A stretch of 64,000 bases of DNA from Psychrobacillus psychrodurans (GCA_900114885.1 FOUN01000005.1:62001-126000), one strand, 5' to 3'; shown: positions 27,480 through 35,973, counted from the first letter of the stretch. The notes: generated by a model not told the origin, from the sequence alone. Made by a program: numbers and translations.

Positions 27480-27557
27480 TCATACAAAGATCGCCTTTCC
27501 ATCATTAGGCTTTGCATGAGGCGTTGCACTGTCTAGCAATTTTATACTTTTTGCCAT
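27480..27557 (-). CDS. Possible 25-residue peptide gene upstream of the HTH gene
   Basis: A short frame with the excellent ribosome site GGAGGTGAGCAG just before its ATG. It encodes MAKSIKLLDSATPH followed by 11 more residues ending GKAIFV. No hydrophobic signal sequence, no cysteine. The codons run without a break to TGA. It lies 86 bases upstream of the CD3324-type HTH gene in the same direction. It could be a leader peptide, a signal peptide-like product, or chance; similar peptides are not known to me. Confidence 0.45.
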   Translation of the reverse strand: MAKSIKLLDSATPHAKPNDGKAIFV

Positions 27558-27636
27558 TCTGCTCACCTCCAAGTTGCGCTACTTACTATTTTAATACAAG
27601 TAGAATTTTTTAAAAACCTACATAGTGTAATTTCGC

Positions 27637-27882
27637 TCAATTTCTTTTTTTTAATCGTTCAAGTAATTGGCCGACCCTTTCCTTCTGGTCCATTGTTTGT
27701 TCACTAAGTAGCTCAATTTCATATTTATCTTGTATTACTGAAATATTCACTATGTCCCCTTGATTTAGCTTAGACTTTAAATCAGAGCAATGGATTTGAA
27801 GGCTCTCGGTTTCATTTGGGTATTTCAAAAAGACTGCAAAGTCCCCTTCGAAACGGTCTAACGTGTATTTATTCAAATTCAC
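27637..27882 (-). CDS. DUF3006 protein
   Basis: An 81-residue soluble protein, TLDRFEGDFAVFL at the N-terminus then a beta-rich stretch, matching DUF3006, which is typically encoded directly after ComEC-like metallo-beta-lactamase-fold proteins. Here it overlaps the end of such a gene by 14 bases. The GTG start uses AAGGAGAGG located inside the preceding gene, indicating translational coupling. Function unknown; probably accessory to the MBL protein. Confidence 0.8.
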   Translation of the reverse strand: MNLNKYTLDRFEGDFAVFLKYPNETESLQIHCSDLKSKLNQGDIVNISVIQDKYEIELLSEQTMDQKERVGQLLERLKKRN

Positions 27883-29071
27883 TCACAACCTCTCCTTTGC
27901 TATTTAATAATGTAGCTGCATCCCCATCGTTTCTCCACATTTGTCCAGTCGTCCATTTCAAATAGCCCGAACCTTCTTTTGCTTTCGGACCACTTGTGAC
28001 GTAAATCGTCTCCCCAGCCAGTAAGCTTATGTTTGGAAACTTGAATGTTTGATTGCCCGCTACGGAAACTAATTGCCAATCCTTCAAACTAACAGTAGTA
28101 CCACCAGAATTGGTAATGCCTACTATTTCACCTCGGAGGTCTTTACTTGAAATATTAATCCCTTCAGTTACGGTATCAGCAATTTCAGTTGGTTCTACGT
28201 TTCCATTTGTCAATACGTTATAATCTACTCCATCTGTTTCCACGACTATATTGCCAACTACTGCAGTGCCATATATTTGTGAACTAATCCGCTCCAACCT
28301 TGACTTGACTTCTGCATCTGGGTGTCCATAAGAATTATCTTTCCCATAGCTAAGAATTGTAACTTCTGGTTTTACTGCCTGTATAAAATCTTCCGAGCTA
28401 CTCGTGTCAGAACCATGATGTCCTGCTTTCAATACAGTTGACTTTACGTTCGACCGCTCTAGTATTTCTTTCTCTATACGAATATCTGCGTCCCCCATCA
28501 ATAAAAATGAAACTTCCCCATAAGTTATTTTTAAGACAATAGATGCTTCATTATTATCATCTGATTCTTCTCCAACATTTAAAACAGTAATATCTAAATC
28601 ATCATCTAAGGGAATCGTATCTTCAATATTCGGCACAATGAACGGTATGTTTTTATCTAAAATAAGCTGAAGCATTTCCTCATACGTTTGAGAGGTATGT
28701 ACTTTACCTGAATCCACAAAGTTTTTTATAGAGACAGAGTTCAAAACGGAAATAAGTCCGCCGATGTGATCAGCATCTGGATGTGTCGCTACTACATAAT
28801 CGAGTTTCTCGACATCATGCGATTTTAAATAAGCAACTACTTCTTTTCCAGCATCTTTTGTACTTCCATCAACTAGTAGATTTTTTCCATTTGGGGATTG
28901 TACTAATATAGAGTCACCTTGTCCTACATCTAGAAAATGGACTTTCATTTTATTACTAGTCCCTACAGGTGTCTGAGACGTTTCAATTGTCGTGTTCGTT
29001 TGCTGATTTATAGTACAACCAGAAAGCAAAAATACTATACAAATACAAATTGTCATTACTATCTTTCTCAT
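27869..29071 (-). CDS. Lipoprotein with ComEC-like MBL domain and lamin-tail domain
   Basis: A 400-residue exported lipoprotein: basic start, hydrophobic segment and lipobox LSGC with Cys19. Residues about 42-285 are a metallo-beta-lactamase fold like the ComEC/Rec2 C-terminal domain (FLDVGQGDSILVQ, then THPDADHIGG with the HxHxDH-like ligands as HPDADH, and KAGHHGSDTS). Residues about 300-400 form a lamin-tail domain (LRGEIVGITNSGGTTVSL, YVTSG), often found with extracellular nucleases. It may degrade DNA or another phosphodiester at the cell surface. Followed by the overlapping DUF3006 gene. Confidence 0.85.
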   Translation of the reverse strand: MRKIVMTICICIVFLLSGCTINQQTNTTIETSQTPVGTSNKMKVHFLDVGQGDSILVQSPNGKNLLVDGSTKDAGKEVVAYLKSHDVEKLDYVVATHPDADHIGGLISVLNSVSIKNFVDSGKVHTSQTYEEMLQLILDKNIPFIVPNIEDTIPLDDDLDITVLNVGEESDDNNEASIVLKITYGEVSFLLMGDADIRIEKEILERSNVKSTVLKAGHHGSDTSSSEDFIQAVKPEVTILSYGKDNSYGHPDAEVKSRLERISSQIYGTAVVGNIVVETDGVDYNVLTNGNVEPTEIADTVTEGINISSKDLRGEIVGITNSGGTTVSLKDWQLVSVAGNQTFKFPNISLLAGETIYVTSGPKAKEGSGYLKWTTGQMWRNDGDAATLLNSKGEVVSEFE

Positions 29072-29143
29072 AAAAAACCTTCCTTTTCGTTGCTGTGTTC
29101 CATTCTATCATAGGATAACAATATTCATATATTACAATTTCCC

Positions 29144-29172
29144 TTGACAGTTGATAACAATTCGCATAAAAT
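29144..29172 (+). promoter_or_regulatory. SigA promoter of queT
   Basis: TTGACA (29144-29149), 17-base spacer, TAAAAT (29167-29172). Start is expected near 29180, about ten bases before the preQ1 aptamer. Confidence 0.85.
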
Positions 29173-29190
29173 AACTCTTTGTGAAAACTA

Positions 29191-29229
29191 ACGTGGTTCG
29201 AGAACCTCCCACGGAAAAAAACTAAGGAG
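29191..29229 (+). promoter_or_regulatory. preQ1-I riboswitch upstream of queT
   Basis: The short aptamer has the preQ1-I hallmarks: GGTTCGAGAACC hairpin region, CTCCCACGG, and the A-rich tail AAAAAAACTAAGGAG that folds back into the loop as a pseudoknot. The tail contains the queT ribosome site (AAGGAG, 29224-29229), so preQ1 binding should block translation. Confidence 0.92.
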
Positions 29230-29240
29230 AAATGAATAAA

Positions 29241-29723
29241 ATGAAAACAAAGACTATAGCAGTAACTGGTGTTATTGCCGCTCTTTATGTCGCGGTATCT
29301 CTACTAGTGGCTCCTTTTGCATTTGGTGCAGTACAGTTTCGTATTGCGGAGATGTTTAATCACTTAATCGTATTTAATAAAAAATACTTTTTTGGAATTG
29401 TATTAGGAGTATTCATCACTAATCTGTTCTCTCCAATGATGGCCTACGACCTTACATTCGGAGTAGCACATTCTATTATTACGTTATCATTAACGATTTT
29501 TGCTACTAAATATGTCAAAGGAAACTTTGCACGTTTGGCTATCAATACCATTCTGTTTACATTTACAATGTGTATTATAGCATTTGAATTAATGCTTTGG
29601 TTTGATATACCATTCTTGTATACATGGTTAACAGTTGCAGCTGGTGAATTCGTCGTTCTAGCAGTTGGTATTCCAATTATGCTTGCTTTAAATAAAAGAC
29701 TAAATTTCAAAACGCTCCTCTAA
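29241..29723 (+). CDS. queT: Queuosine-precursor transporter (QueT, ECF S component)
   Basis: A 160-residue membrane protein with five to six helices. IAVTGVIAALYVAVSLLVAPFAFGAVQFRIAEMF and YFFGIVLGVFITNLF are typical of QueT S components, which bind preQ0/preQ1 and use a shared ECF energising module encoded elsewhere. The upstream preQ1-I riboswitch confirms the substrate class. Two in-frame ATGs occur (29232 and 29241); the second is eleven bases from AAGGAG while the first is only two bases away, so I use the second. Confidence 0.92.
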   Translation: MKTKTIAVTGVIAALYVAVSLLVAPFAFGAVQFRIAEMFNHLIVFNKKYFFGIVLGVFITNLFSPMMAYDLTFGVAHSIITLSLTIFATKYVKGNFARLAINTILFTFTMCIIAFELMLWFDIPFLYTWLTVAAGEFVVLAVGIPIMLALNKRLNFKTLL

Positions 29724-29728
29724 ATAAT

Positions 29729-29767
29729 TTCACCCGATTCTAGAAAGCTAGAACCGGGTGTTTTTTA
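29729..29767. terminator. Terminator shared by queT and the ABC importer
   Basis: CACCCGaTTCTAG pairs with CTAGAAcCGGGTG, then TTTTTT. It lies between convergent genes. Confidence 0.9.
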
Positions 29768-30658
29768 TTCTTCTATTAATCCTTTCTCAACTAAAAAGTC
29801 ATGAGCTACATCCTCTGGTTTATCACCGTCAATATCTACTCTAGCATTCATCTTTAGCATATCTTCTTCGGATATTTTACCTGCTAACTCGTTTAGCACA
29901 TCCTCTAGCTCGGGAAACTTTTCTAGAGCATCCATACGCACGACTGGAGCTGCATCATACTTAGGGAAAAACCCTAAATCATCCTTTGTCGTTTGCAAAT
30001 CAAATCGTTCGATACGTCCATCAGTCGTAAACGCTGGTATAACATCGACATCTCCGTTTTTCAATGCTTCATACATTACATTTGGATCTAGGCTTTGTGT
30101 TTCCGAAAAAACAAATGGATACGTGTTTATTAGATCGTCAAAACCATCTCCCTTTCTTTCATAAAATGCATGAGGTGCCCCAAATATCATACCTCCAGTT
30201 TTGGAAGCCTCCACTAAATCAGAGTAAGTTTCTGCACTGTACTCATTATCTTTTGTATAAGCTAATGTATACGTATTTTCAAAACCAAGTGGACTTAACC
30301 ACGTAGCTTCAAACTGTTCCTCATAACCTTTTCTAACTTTTTCCAACACAATATCTGAGCTCTCTCCTACCTCAGATTCCTCCTTCAACACATCTTTTAA
30401 ACCTGTGCCAGTATACTCCACGTATAGATCAATATCGCCTTTTTCCAAAGCAGGAGTCATAATTGCTACTTCTCCTAGCCCCTCTTTATATTCCACATTA
30501 ATATCAGTTTTCTCTTTAATATATTGCCCTAAAATCTGAGGTAGTATAAATTGCTCCGTCCACGGTTTCCCACTAATTACTAATGTTTCCTCAGAATCCG
30601 AGCAAGCGCTTAAAAGCAAAACTCCTACAAGTCCCACTATCCCCATTAACTTTTTCAT
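29765..30658 (-). CDS. Glycine betaine/choline-type ABC substrate-binding lipoprotein
   Basis: A 297-residue lipoprotein (KKLMGIVGLVGVLLLSAC, Cys19). The mature part is an OpuAC/OpuCC-type type II binding protein: VISGKPWTEQFILPQILGQYI at its N-terminus, DIDLYVEYTGTGL near 80, GMIFGAPHAFYERKGDGFD near 155 and a final domain with KISEEDMLKMNARVDIDG. Tyr/Trp residues of the aromatic cage are plausible but not placed. Third gene of a three-gene importer with a permease and a CBS-type ATPase; takes up compatible solutes or choline-like compounds. Confidence 0.87.
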   Translation of the reverse strand: MKKLMGIVGLVGVLLLSACSDSEETLVISGKPWTEQFILPQILGQYIKEKTDINVEYKEGLGEVAIMTPALEKGDIDLYVEYTGTGLKDVLKEESEVGESSDIVLEKVRKGYEEQFEATWLSPLGFENTYTLAYTKDNEYSAETYSDLVEASKTGGMIFGAPHAFYERKGDGFDDLINTYPFVFSETQSLDPNVMYEALKNGDVDVIPAFTTDGRIERFDLQTTKDDLGFFPKYDAAPVVRMDALEKFPELEDVLNELAGKISEEDMLKMNARVDIDGDKPEDVAHDFLVEKGLIEE

Positions 30659-30662
30659 CCCA

Positions 30663-31307
30663 TCATCCTCCAGTATTCATTCCTTTTGGTGTAGCCTTTT
30701 TTTCAATCCATTTTAATATCAGATCAAACAAAATTGCTAATAATGCAACGGGTAATGCTCCAGCTAAAACAAGCGAATTATTGTAAGATTGCAATCCACG
30801 GTAAATTACATCCCCTAACCCTCCTGCTCCAACAAATGTTGCCAGTGTAGCAATTCCTACAGTCAGAACTGTGGCAGTTCGAATACCTGCCATTATAAAC
30901 GGTAGAGCAAGTGGAAATTCAATCTGCCAAAGAAGCTGACTCTTCGTCATACCCATTCCTCTTCCAGCCTCAATCATAGATTCATCAATATTTGAAATAC
31001 CAGTATATGTATTACGTAAAATAGGTAAGAGGGCGTAAATGATTAAGGCAATCAAAGCTGTTTTAGCGCCAATCCCTATTAACGGAACTAGGAAACCGAA
31101 TAGCGCCAAGCTTGGTATTGTCTGAAAGATTGCGGTGATTCCTATAACTGGCTCAGCTATTCTACGATACCTTGCAACTAATATACCTAAAGGTAATGCA
31201 ATTGCAATACCGATAGCTAAAGCAACAAAGGATAAGTAAATATGCTGCATAAACGCCTCTTGTATTAAATCTGAACGACTTTGAATTGTATCTATAAAGT
31301 TACTCAC
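30663..31307 (-). CDS. Betaine/choline-type ABC permease (OpuCB-like)
   Basis: A 214-residue permease with five to six membrane helices. The EAA loop region MIEAGRGMGMTKSQLLWQIEFPLALP near residue 117 contacts the ATPase, and PLGILVARYRRIAEPVIGITAIFQTIPSLALFGFLVPLIGIG is the OpuCB/YehW-like core. GTG start after GAGGTGG. Only one permease gene is present, so the transporter is probably a homodimer, unlike the OpuB/OpuC systems with two permeases. Confidence 0.9.
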   Translation of the reverse strand: MSNFIDTIQSRSDLIQEAFMQHIYLSFVALAIGIAIALPLGILVARYRRIAEPVIGITAIFQTIPSLALFGFLVPLIGIGAKTALIALIIYALLPILRNTYTGISNIDESMIEAGRGMGMTKSQLLWQIEFPLALPFIMAGIRTATVLTVGIATLATFVGAGGLGDVIYRGLQSYNNSLVLAGALPVALLAILFDLILKWIEKKATPKGMNTGG

Positions 31308-32270
31308 TTATACCACCTCTTCCTTTGCAAGCATTGCTCGAAGAAGTATAGATTGATTTACAAAGCCTAGCACCTCGTTGCTGTGCTTTACTAGCAGTCC
31401 CTTTGCACCTTCATTTTCTAATAAAGCGATAGCTTCTTCCACTAACATAGAAGCATCGACCTCTATATAGAATGATTCCCATTCGCTATCAAAAAAAGAC
31501 GCAAAGTCCTGTAGTTCCCTTTTTCCAATAGACTTTTTCCGATTGATTCTTTCTATTCCAATAAAGTTTTTCACGAAGTCATTAATAGGATTTTCTATTA
31601 TCTGTGTAGGTGTAGCAACTTGCTCGATCATGCCATCTTTCATGACGACAATCATATCTGCTATTTTTAATGCCTCATCAATGTCATGCGTAACAAAGAT
31701 GATTGTTTTGTTGATCTTTTCTTGCAAGTGCTTTATCTCATTTTGTAATTGTTCGCGACTTATCGGATCTAATGCACTAAATGGTTCATCCATTAATATT
31801 ATATCCGGATTCGCAGCTAAGGCTCTCACGACACCTATTCGTTGTTGCTGACCCCCACTTAATTCAAGTGGGTATTTACGCAAAAACTGATCTGGTTCAA
31901 GTCCTACCATATTCATTAATTCATGAATACGTGTTATCGTTTTTTCCTTTGGCCACCCTTTTAAATTTGGAACAAGCGCAGCATTTCTTTCTATGGTCAT
32001 ATGTGGAAACAAACCAATTCGTTGAATAACATATCCAATTGTCTTCCTCAGTTCAACAGGATCTACACTAGAGATAGCTTTTTCCTCTACATAAATTTCA
32101 CCAGAGGTAGGAGTTTCTATTCGATTGATAAGTTTTAGAAGCGTAGTTTTACCGCATCCACTTGGTCCAATGATGACCACTAATTGCTCTTTCGGAATTG
32201 TTAAAGTGACACTCTGCAAAGCTTTTGTTCCATCTGGAAACACTTTCGTAATATTTTCAAAACGAATCAA
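31308..32270 (-). CDS. Betaine/choline-type ABC ATPase with CBS tail (OpuCA-like)
   Basis: A 320-residue ATPase. Walker A GPSGCGKTT near residue 36, signature ELSGGQQQRIGVVRALAANPD near 135, Walker B DIILMDEPFSALDP near 157 and H-loop FVTHD near 190 are intact. The C-terminal part (about 235-320) is a CBS-type region, shorter than in OpuCA, which senses ionic strength or nucleotides in relatives. The TTG at 32270 follows AAGGAGG by eight bases and gives the usual LIRFENITKVFPDG start; an upstream ATG at 32312 lacks a site. Confidence 0.9.
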   Translation of the reverse strand: MIRFENITKVFPDGTKALQSVTLTIPKEQLVVIIGPSGCGKTTLLKLINRIETPTSGEIYVEEKAISSVDPVELRKTIGYVIQRIGLFPHMTIERNAALVPNLKGWPKEKTITRIHELMNMVGLEPDQFLRKYPLELSGGQQQRIGVVRALAANPDIILMDEPFSALDPISREQLQNEIKHLQEKINKTIIFVTHDIDEALKIADMIVVMKDGMIEQVATPTQIIENPINDFVKNFIGIERINRKKSIGKRELQDFASFFDSEWESFYIEVDASMLVEEAIALLENEGAKGLLVKHSNEVLGFVNQSILLRAMLAKEEVV

Positions 32271-32394
32271 CTCACTTCCCTCCTTTCTTCTACTATATTT
32301 ACTTCCAACCATGTTTACCCTAAAAACATGAAGATAAAGCCATAGAATACTCTATTTTGCGAAAAAATTTTGGGTTTGTGAAAATCGACGCTTA

Positions 32395-32560
32395 TGCTCT
32401 GCTCGTATTGTCCATAAAAGTTAGTCGTTACTTGCTCTAACCAACTGTTTACTTGCGCATGCGGGACCTTTATTTGCTCTCTTTGCTATGTTACTTGCTC
32501 TCGAAACGGATTTACTTGCTCCCATTGGTTATTTACTCGCTAAAAGGATATTTATTCCAA
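32395..32560 (-). repeat. 21-nt phased word array (GAGCAAGTAAA) after the dioxygenase gene
   Basis: On the plus strand TTTACTTGCTC and variants recur with the key A at 32430, 32451, 32472, 32493, 32514 and 32535 (five steps of exactly 21) and a weaker copy near 32554. Read in the sense of the upstream dioxygenase gene (minus strand) the word is GAGCAAGTAAA, sharing GCAAGT with the array at 57.7 kb. No gene seen in the 348-base gap. Confidence 0.88.
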
Positions 32561-32581
32561 AAACGCTAGTTTAATTCATAG

Positions 32582-32610
32582 AAAAACCGCCTCCTAAAGG
32601 AAGCGGCTCA
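32582..32610 (-). terminator. Terminator of the ring-cleaving dioxygenase gene
   Basis: AGCCGCTTCC pairs with AGGAGGCGGTT on the minus strand (G-T pairs allowed), followed by TTTTTC. Confidence 0.8.
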
Positions 32611-32618
32611 CTTTGTTA

Positions 32619-33596
32619 TTATTCTTTTATAAACTCAATTGTGCTGCGTACTGTATCAATTGGACGAACTAACCCTTCAATTTGTTCACGTTTTGGTTCT
32701 AGGAACGGAGGCAATGATAATTTTTCTCCAAGTGTTTCATATGGTTCGTCTCCCATAAATCCTGGTCCATCAGTTGCAAATTCAAATAGTATTCCGTTCG
32801 CAACTCTTGAATATAATGATTGGAAAAAGAAACGATCGACGAATCCGGAAGTTTGGAATCCGAAGCTTTCCATACGATTTGTCCATTCATCTAGCACAGC
32901 TCTATCTTCTACTCGGAATGCTGCATGGTGAACTGTTCCAAACCCTTGACGTCCTGGTGGAAGAATAATATTTTTCTCCACTATCACTTGAGCACCATTA
33001 CCACCCTCTCCTACTTCAAATAAGTGAAATGCTTCCTCTTGTCCTATTTCTTTGAACAATAAAACCTTTTCAAGCACTTCTTTCATATAGTCAAATTCAG
33101 CAATTCGAATAGTAATTGGACCAAGACCAGTAATAGCATACTCTAGTGGAATCGGACCTTTTTGCCATGGTGTTCCAGCTGCAACCCCTTTATTGTTTTC
33201 GTCTGATACTAGCTGATATTGTTGCTCATCAAAATCTACAAATGACAGTACCTTTGTTCCAAACTGCTCTTGGATACCGGTATGCTTCACATCTAATCGA
33301 TCAAAACGTTTTACCCAATAATCTAATGCTTCGTCAGTTGGTACACGGAAACCAGTACGATATATTTCGTTAGTGCCATGCGTCCCCTTTTGAATATTCG
33401 GGAAGTCGAAGAATGTCATATCCGTACCAGCTCCACCGACATCATCTGCAAAAAACAAATGATAAGTTTGAATATCATCTTGGTTTACTGTCTTTTTAAC
33501 AAGTCGCATCCCCAATACATTAGTGAAGAATTTGTAATTTTCTTCGGCACTACTTGTAATTGCAGTAACATGGTGCAGACCTTTTAAGTGATTCAT
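32619..33596 (-). CDS. Ring-cleaving dioxygenase, MhqO/MhqA-like
   Basis: A 325-residue glyoxalase/extradiol-dioxygenase-fold protein with two halves. GLHHVTAITSSAEENYKFFTNVLGMRLVKKTVNQDD at the N-terminus gives the first metal His, HHAAFRVEDRAVLDEWTNR near 218 gives the second half, and the Glu lies in GILFEFATDGPGF near 268. It is close to Bacillus MhqO/MhqA, which open hydroquinone rings and protect against quinones. A pair of 11-bp repeats lies before the start and may be an operator. Confidence 0.87.
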   Translation of the reverse strand: MNHLKGLHHVTAITSSAEENYKFFTNVLGMRLVKKTVNQDDIQTYHLFFADDVGGAGTDMTFFDFPNIQKGTHGTNEIYRTGFRVPTDEALDYWVKRFDRLDVKHTGIQEQFGTKVLSFVDFDEQQYQLVSDENNKGVAAGTPWQKGPIPLEYAITGLGPITIRIAEFDYMKEVLEKVLLFKEIGQEEAFHLFEVGEGGNGAQVIVEKNIILPPGRQGFGTVHHAAFRVEDRAVLDEWTNRMESFGFQTSGFVDRFFFQSLYSRVANGILFEFATDGPGFMGDEPYETLGEKLSLPPFLEPKREQIEGLVRPIDTVRSTIEFIKE

Positions 33597-33615
33597 ATAT
33601 ATTCCTCCAATATTT

Positions 33616-33645
33616 TATCTTTAATTTAAGTATCTTTAATTCAAA
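33616..33645 (-). promoter_or_regulatory. Candidate operator before the MhqO-like gene
   Basis: TATCTTTAATT occurs at 33616-33626 and again at 33631-33641 on the plus strand, and the second copy extends into a CTTTAATTCAAAG palindrome. Placement 20-45 bases before the start codon suits a repressor site (MarR- or DUF24-type in relatives). Inference. Confidence 0.4.
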
Positions 33646-33738
33646 GTAATTTTACCATGAACCAAAAACCATGTCAACAATGCTATCGTTCCACTTAATA
33701 ATAAAATAAAACCCCCTATTAAATTATTTTTTCAACAA

Positions 33739-33770
33739 TAAAAAACTGCCTCATTGCTGAGACAGTTTCG
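33739..33770 (-). terminator. Terminator of the cyclodeaminase-like gene
   Basis: AAACTGTCTCA pairs with TGAGGCAGTTT, followed by TTTTTT on the minus strand. Confidence 0.85.
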
Positions 33771-33778
33771 AGTTTTCA

Positions 33779-34762
33779 TCAAACTTCTATATTTGTTCCA
33801 ATATTTTGTTCTTTGGCTTTTACGTATGCACCTTTAGCTACTGCCAAATCAAAATAAGCTGCTCCTACTGATTTAAACAAGGTGATTTCTTCCTCATTTT
33901 CACGACCAGTTACGTCTCTTACAACAAGCTGTCCGATTTCACCTTGCACATCATTAAATGACCACTCGCCAATTTTTTCAGCATGCATAAGTTCACCAGC
34001 TTCATCCTTCACTCCAGCTAAATCATCTACAATTATTTTGGAAGCACGTTTGATAGTTGTCACATCCATCTCCAGCATATGGGGTAAATAGGAACCTACA
34101 CCGTTGATATGCGTTCCAGGCTGAAGATCCTCTCCATTAAATACCGGGTCGTTGGAACGAGTCGCGCAACAAATTATATCCGCCTGACGAACAGCAATCG
34201 ATACATCTACCACTACTTCAAATGGAACCCTAACACCAAAGTTTGCTAACTTCTCTCCGAATTTCTGTGCTTTTTCGGCAGTACGATTAAATAAAATAAT
34301 ACGTTCTATCTCTCGAACAGCAAGGACACCTAAAGCTTGTTCGAAAGCCATAGCCCCAGTTCCAATAACTGTCAATACTTTAGCATTTTTTCTAGCCAAA
34401 TATTTTGTCGCAATACCACTCAATGCGCCTGTACGTAAACGCGTTAAATAAGAGGCGTTCAACATTGCCACATGCTCCCCATTTTTAGCATCCGATAATA
34501 ATACAACCCCTTGAGTTGTTGATTTACCATTGGATGGATTGTTTGGAAAAATCGTTACTACCTTCACTGCTGTTACTTCCTCCACCAAATCAGCACTTGG
34601 CATATACAGTGCAGATGCTTCATGCTGTGGAAATTCGAGAACTGTTCGATGTGGGTTTGAAATTTTCTCTGCTACTTTTGCCTTTAACACTTCTTCCACA
34701 TCTTGTAGAGCTTCTTTCATACTATATGTGCTCATAATTTGTTTTTCATTCACTACTAACAT
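33779..34762 (-). CDS. Ornithine cyclodeaminase/mu-crystallin-family dehydrogenase
   Basis: A 327-residue NAD(P)-dependent enzyme. VKVVTIFPNNPSNGKSTTQGVVLLSD near residue 68 and ASYLTRLRTGALSGIATKYLA near 105 hold the substrate-binding Arg and Lys of the family; the Rossmann motif is VIGTGAMAFEQ near 135 and the catalytic Asp is probably in VDDLAG near 230. Members act as ornithine cyclodeaminases, alanine dehydrogenases or ketimine reductases; the substrate cannot be told here. Adjacent divergent XRE-cupin regulator and a shared operator with the MHS transporter suggest an amine or amino acid pathway. ATG at 34762 follows GGAGGAG. Confidence 0.87.
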   Translation of the reverse strand: MLVVNEKQIMSTYSMKEALQDVEEVLKAKVAEKISNPHRTVLEFPQHEASALYMPSADLVEEVTAVKVVTIFPNNPSNGKSTTQGVVLLSDAKNGEHVAMLNASYLTRLRTGALSGIATKYLARKNAKVLTVIGTGAMAFEQALGVLAVREIERIILFNRTAEKAQKFGEKLANFGVRVPFEVVVDVSIAVRQADIICCATRSNDPVFNGEDLQPGTHINGVGSYLPHMLEMDVTTIKRASKIIVDDLAGVKDEAGELMHAEKIGEWSFNDVQGEIGQLVVRDVTGRENEEEITLFKSVGAAYFDLAVAKGAYVKAKEQNIGTNIEV

Positions 34763-34893
34763 TATGTACTCCTCCAATGATGAAAAACTCACCCTCGAAT
34801 ACAAAGATGAGTTATGTAATTTAGTCTTTTCTCATTTCTTTGACGTCATTTAGTTGAATATCTTTAGCATCTACAAGTCTCTTAGAATATAAA

Positions 34894-34954
34894 TTAAAGT
34901 GACACTTCAATTTTCACCTTATACTTATTTTAACATTTTTAAATTTTCTGTCAA
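34894..34954 (-). promoter_or_regulatory. Promoter and 17-bp palindromic operator of the cyclodeaminase-like gene
   Basis: TTGACA (34949-34954), 16-base spacer, TAAAAT (34927-34932). The palindrome TTAAAGTGACACTTCAA (plus strand, 34894-34910) begins about ten bases after the predicted start. The same promoter sequence (TTGACAGAAAATTTA) and operator occur before the MHS transporter, so one repressor probably binds both. Confidence 0.8.
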
Positions 34955-34974
34955 TATACTAAAGGAAATTAAAA

Positions 34975-35004
34975 TTGAATGAATAAACTGAATTGTTGTA
35001 TGAT
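34975..35004 (+). promoter_or_regulatory. Promoter of the XRE-cupin regulator gene
   Basis: TTGAAT (34975-34980), 18-base spacer, TATGAT (34999-35004), 34 bases before the start codon. Divergent from the cyclodeaminase promoter. Confidence 0.6.
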
Positions 35005-35037
35005 GAATATATACATAAAAGCTAAGGAGAATGATAG

Positions 35038-35553
35038 ATGACTTCTCATTCAATTGGAAATATTTTAAAAGCAATAAGAAAAGAACGTAAGCTAACCTTA
35101 AAAGAGCTTGCAGAACAAACCAGTGTTTCTATAAGCTTCCTATCGCAAGTAGAACGTGGGAAATCGAGTGTTACACTTGAATCACTAAAAAAAATTGCAG
35201 ATGCATTAAATGTGAACCCAACGATGTTTTTCCCAGAAAATATGAACACAAAGGAGCTAGATAAAAGGAGACAGCAGTTCTATTATAAGGATTTATCATG
35301 CGGTCAGTGGGAAGCATCATATGCACCTATTTTAGTAACGCTTCAACCAGGCGAAAACGAGGGAAATGCATTATCCCATGGTGGACACGAGTTTATATTT
35401 GTCTTAGAGGGAACACTGACCGTTGTTATAGAAGAGGAAAAACAAGAATTACAGGAACAGCAATCCATTATGTTCAATGCAAAAAAATCTCATTACTGGT
35501 ATAACTATTCAGATAAGACGATACGTTTTCTTGTAATATCGTCTAAAAGGTAG
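35038..35553 (+). CDS. XRE-family regulator with cupin sensor domain
   Basis: A 171-residue regulator. Residues about 6-62 are an XRE helix-turn-helix (LKAIRKERKLTLKELAEQTSVSISFLSQVERGKSSVTLE) and residues about 100-168 a cupin_2 barrel (LSHGGHEFIFVLEGTLTVVI, HYWYNYSDKTIRFLVI), which probably binds a small amine or amino acid, as in PuuR-type regulators. AAGGAG lies eight bases before the ATG. Flanked by the cyclodeaminase-like gene and, further on, the MHS transporter; both have the same 17-bp palindrome at +10, its likely target. Confidence 0.88.
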   Translation: MTSHSIGNILKAIRKERKLTLKELAEQTSVSISFLSQVERGKSSVTLESLKKIADALNVNPTMFFPENMNTKELDKRRQQFYYKDLSCGQWEASYAPILVTLQPGENEGNALSHGGHEFIFVLEGTLTVVIEEEKQELQEQQSIMFNAKKSHYWYNYSDKTIRFLVISSKR

Positions 35554-35933
35554 ACAATTTAGAATATGATTGAGCTCTACTAACTTTTAATATATCTTAA
35601 TGCAATTCCATGTACTAGTTAAGTGGATTTATCATTTCTGTGTTGCTTTTACCAACTTGATTTGTAGTAAAATTCTTTGCATAAGTTTCAGTATTGTGTA
35701 GTTTCGATGATAATTTTATTTAGAATATTGTCCAGTATTGGATTTTTTTCCTCAGATATCCCTTTTTCATTGTTTATTGAAATGAAAAGTAGAGAATTAA
35801 TACAATTCTCTTTTTCTAGTTTTCTACCTAATCTTCCTTCCAATATGCCACTCAGAGTATTATATTTATCAATTGCAATCAGTAATTTCACTAGGTATTT
35901 TATTCCTCTCTAAATTCTAGAAATCAGGTTCTC
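35554..35933. other. AT-rich region without a convincing gene
   Basis: About 380 bases after the regulator. A minus-strand frame at 35688-35891 (67 codons, GTG start) has no good ribosome site and no recognisable family; a plus-strand frame overlaps it. I treat both as unproven. No clear terminator for the regulator gene. Confidence 0.4.
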
Positions 35934-35973
35934 AGAAAGTTCAAAGTTCAAAGTTCAAAGTTCAAAGTTCAAC
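35934..35973. repeat. Heptanucleotide tandem repeat (GTTCAAA)
   Basis: Five consecutive AGTTCAA/GTTCAAA units, perfect apart from the ends, in a non-coding gap. A simple-sequence tract likely to vary in copy number by slippage. Confidence 0.9.

Noticed and set aside
35688-35891. 67-codon minus-strand frame with GTG start
   Set aside because: Ribosome site is 13 bases away, no family resemblance, AT-rich spacer; an overlapping plus-strand frame is equally open.
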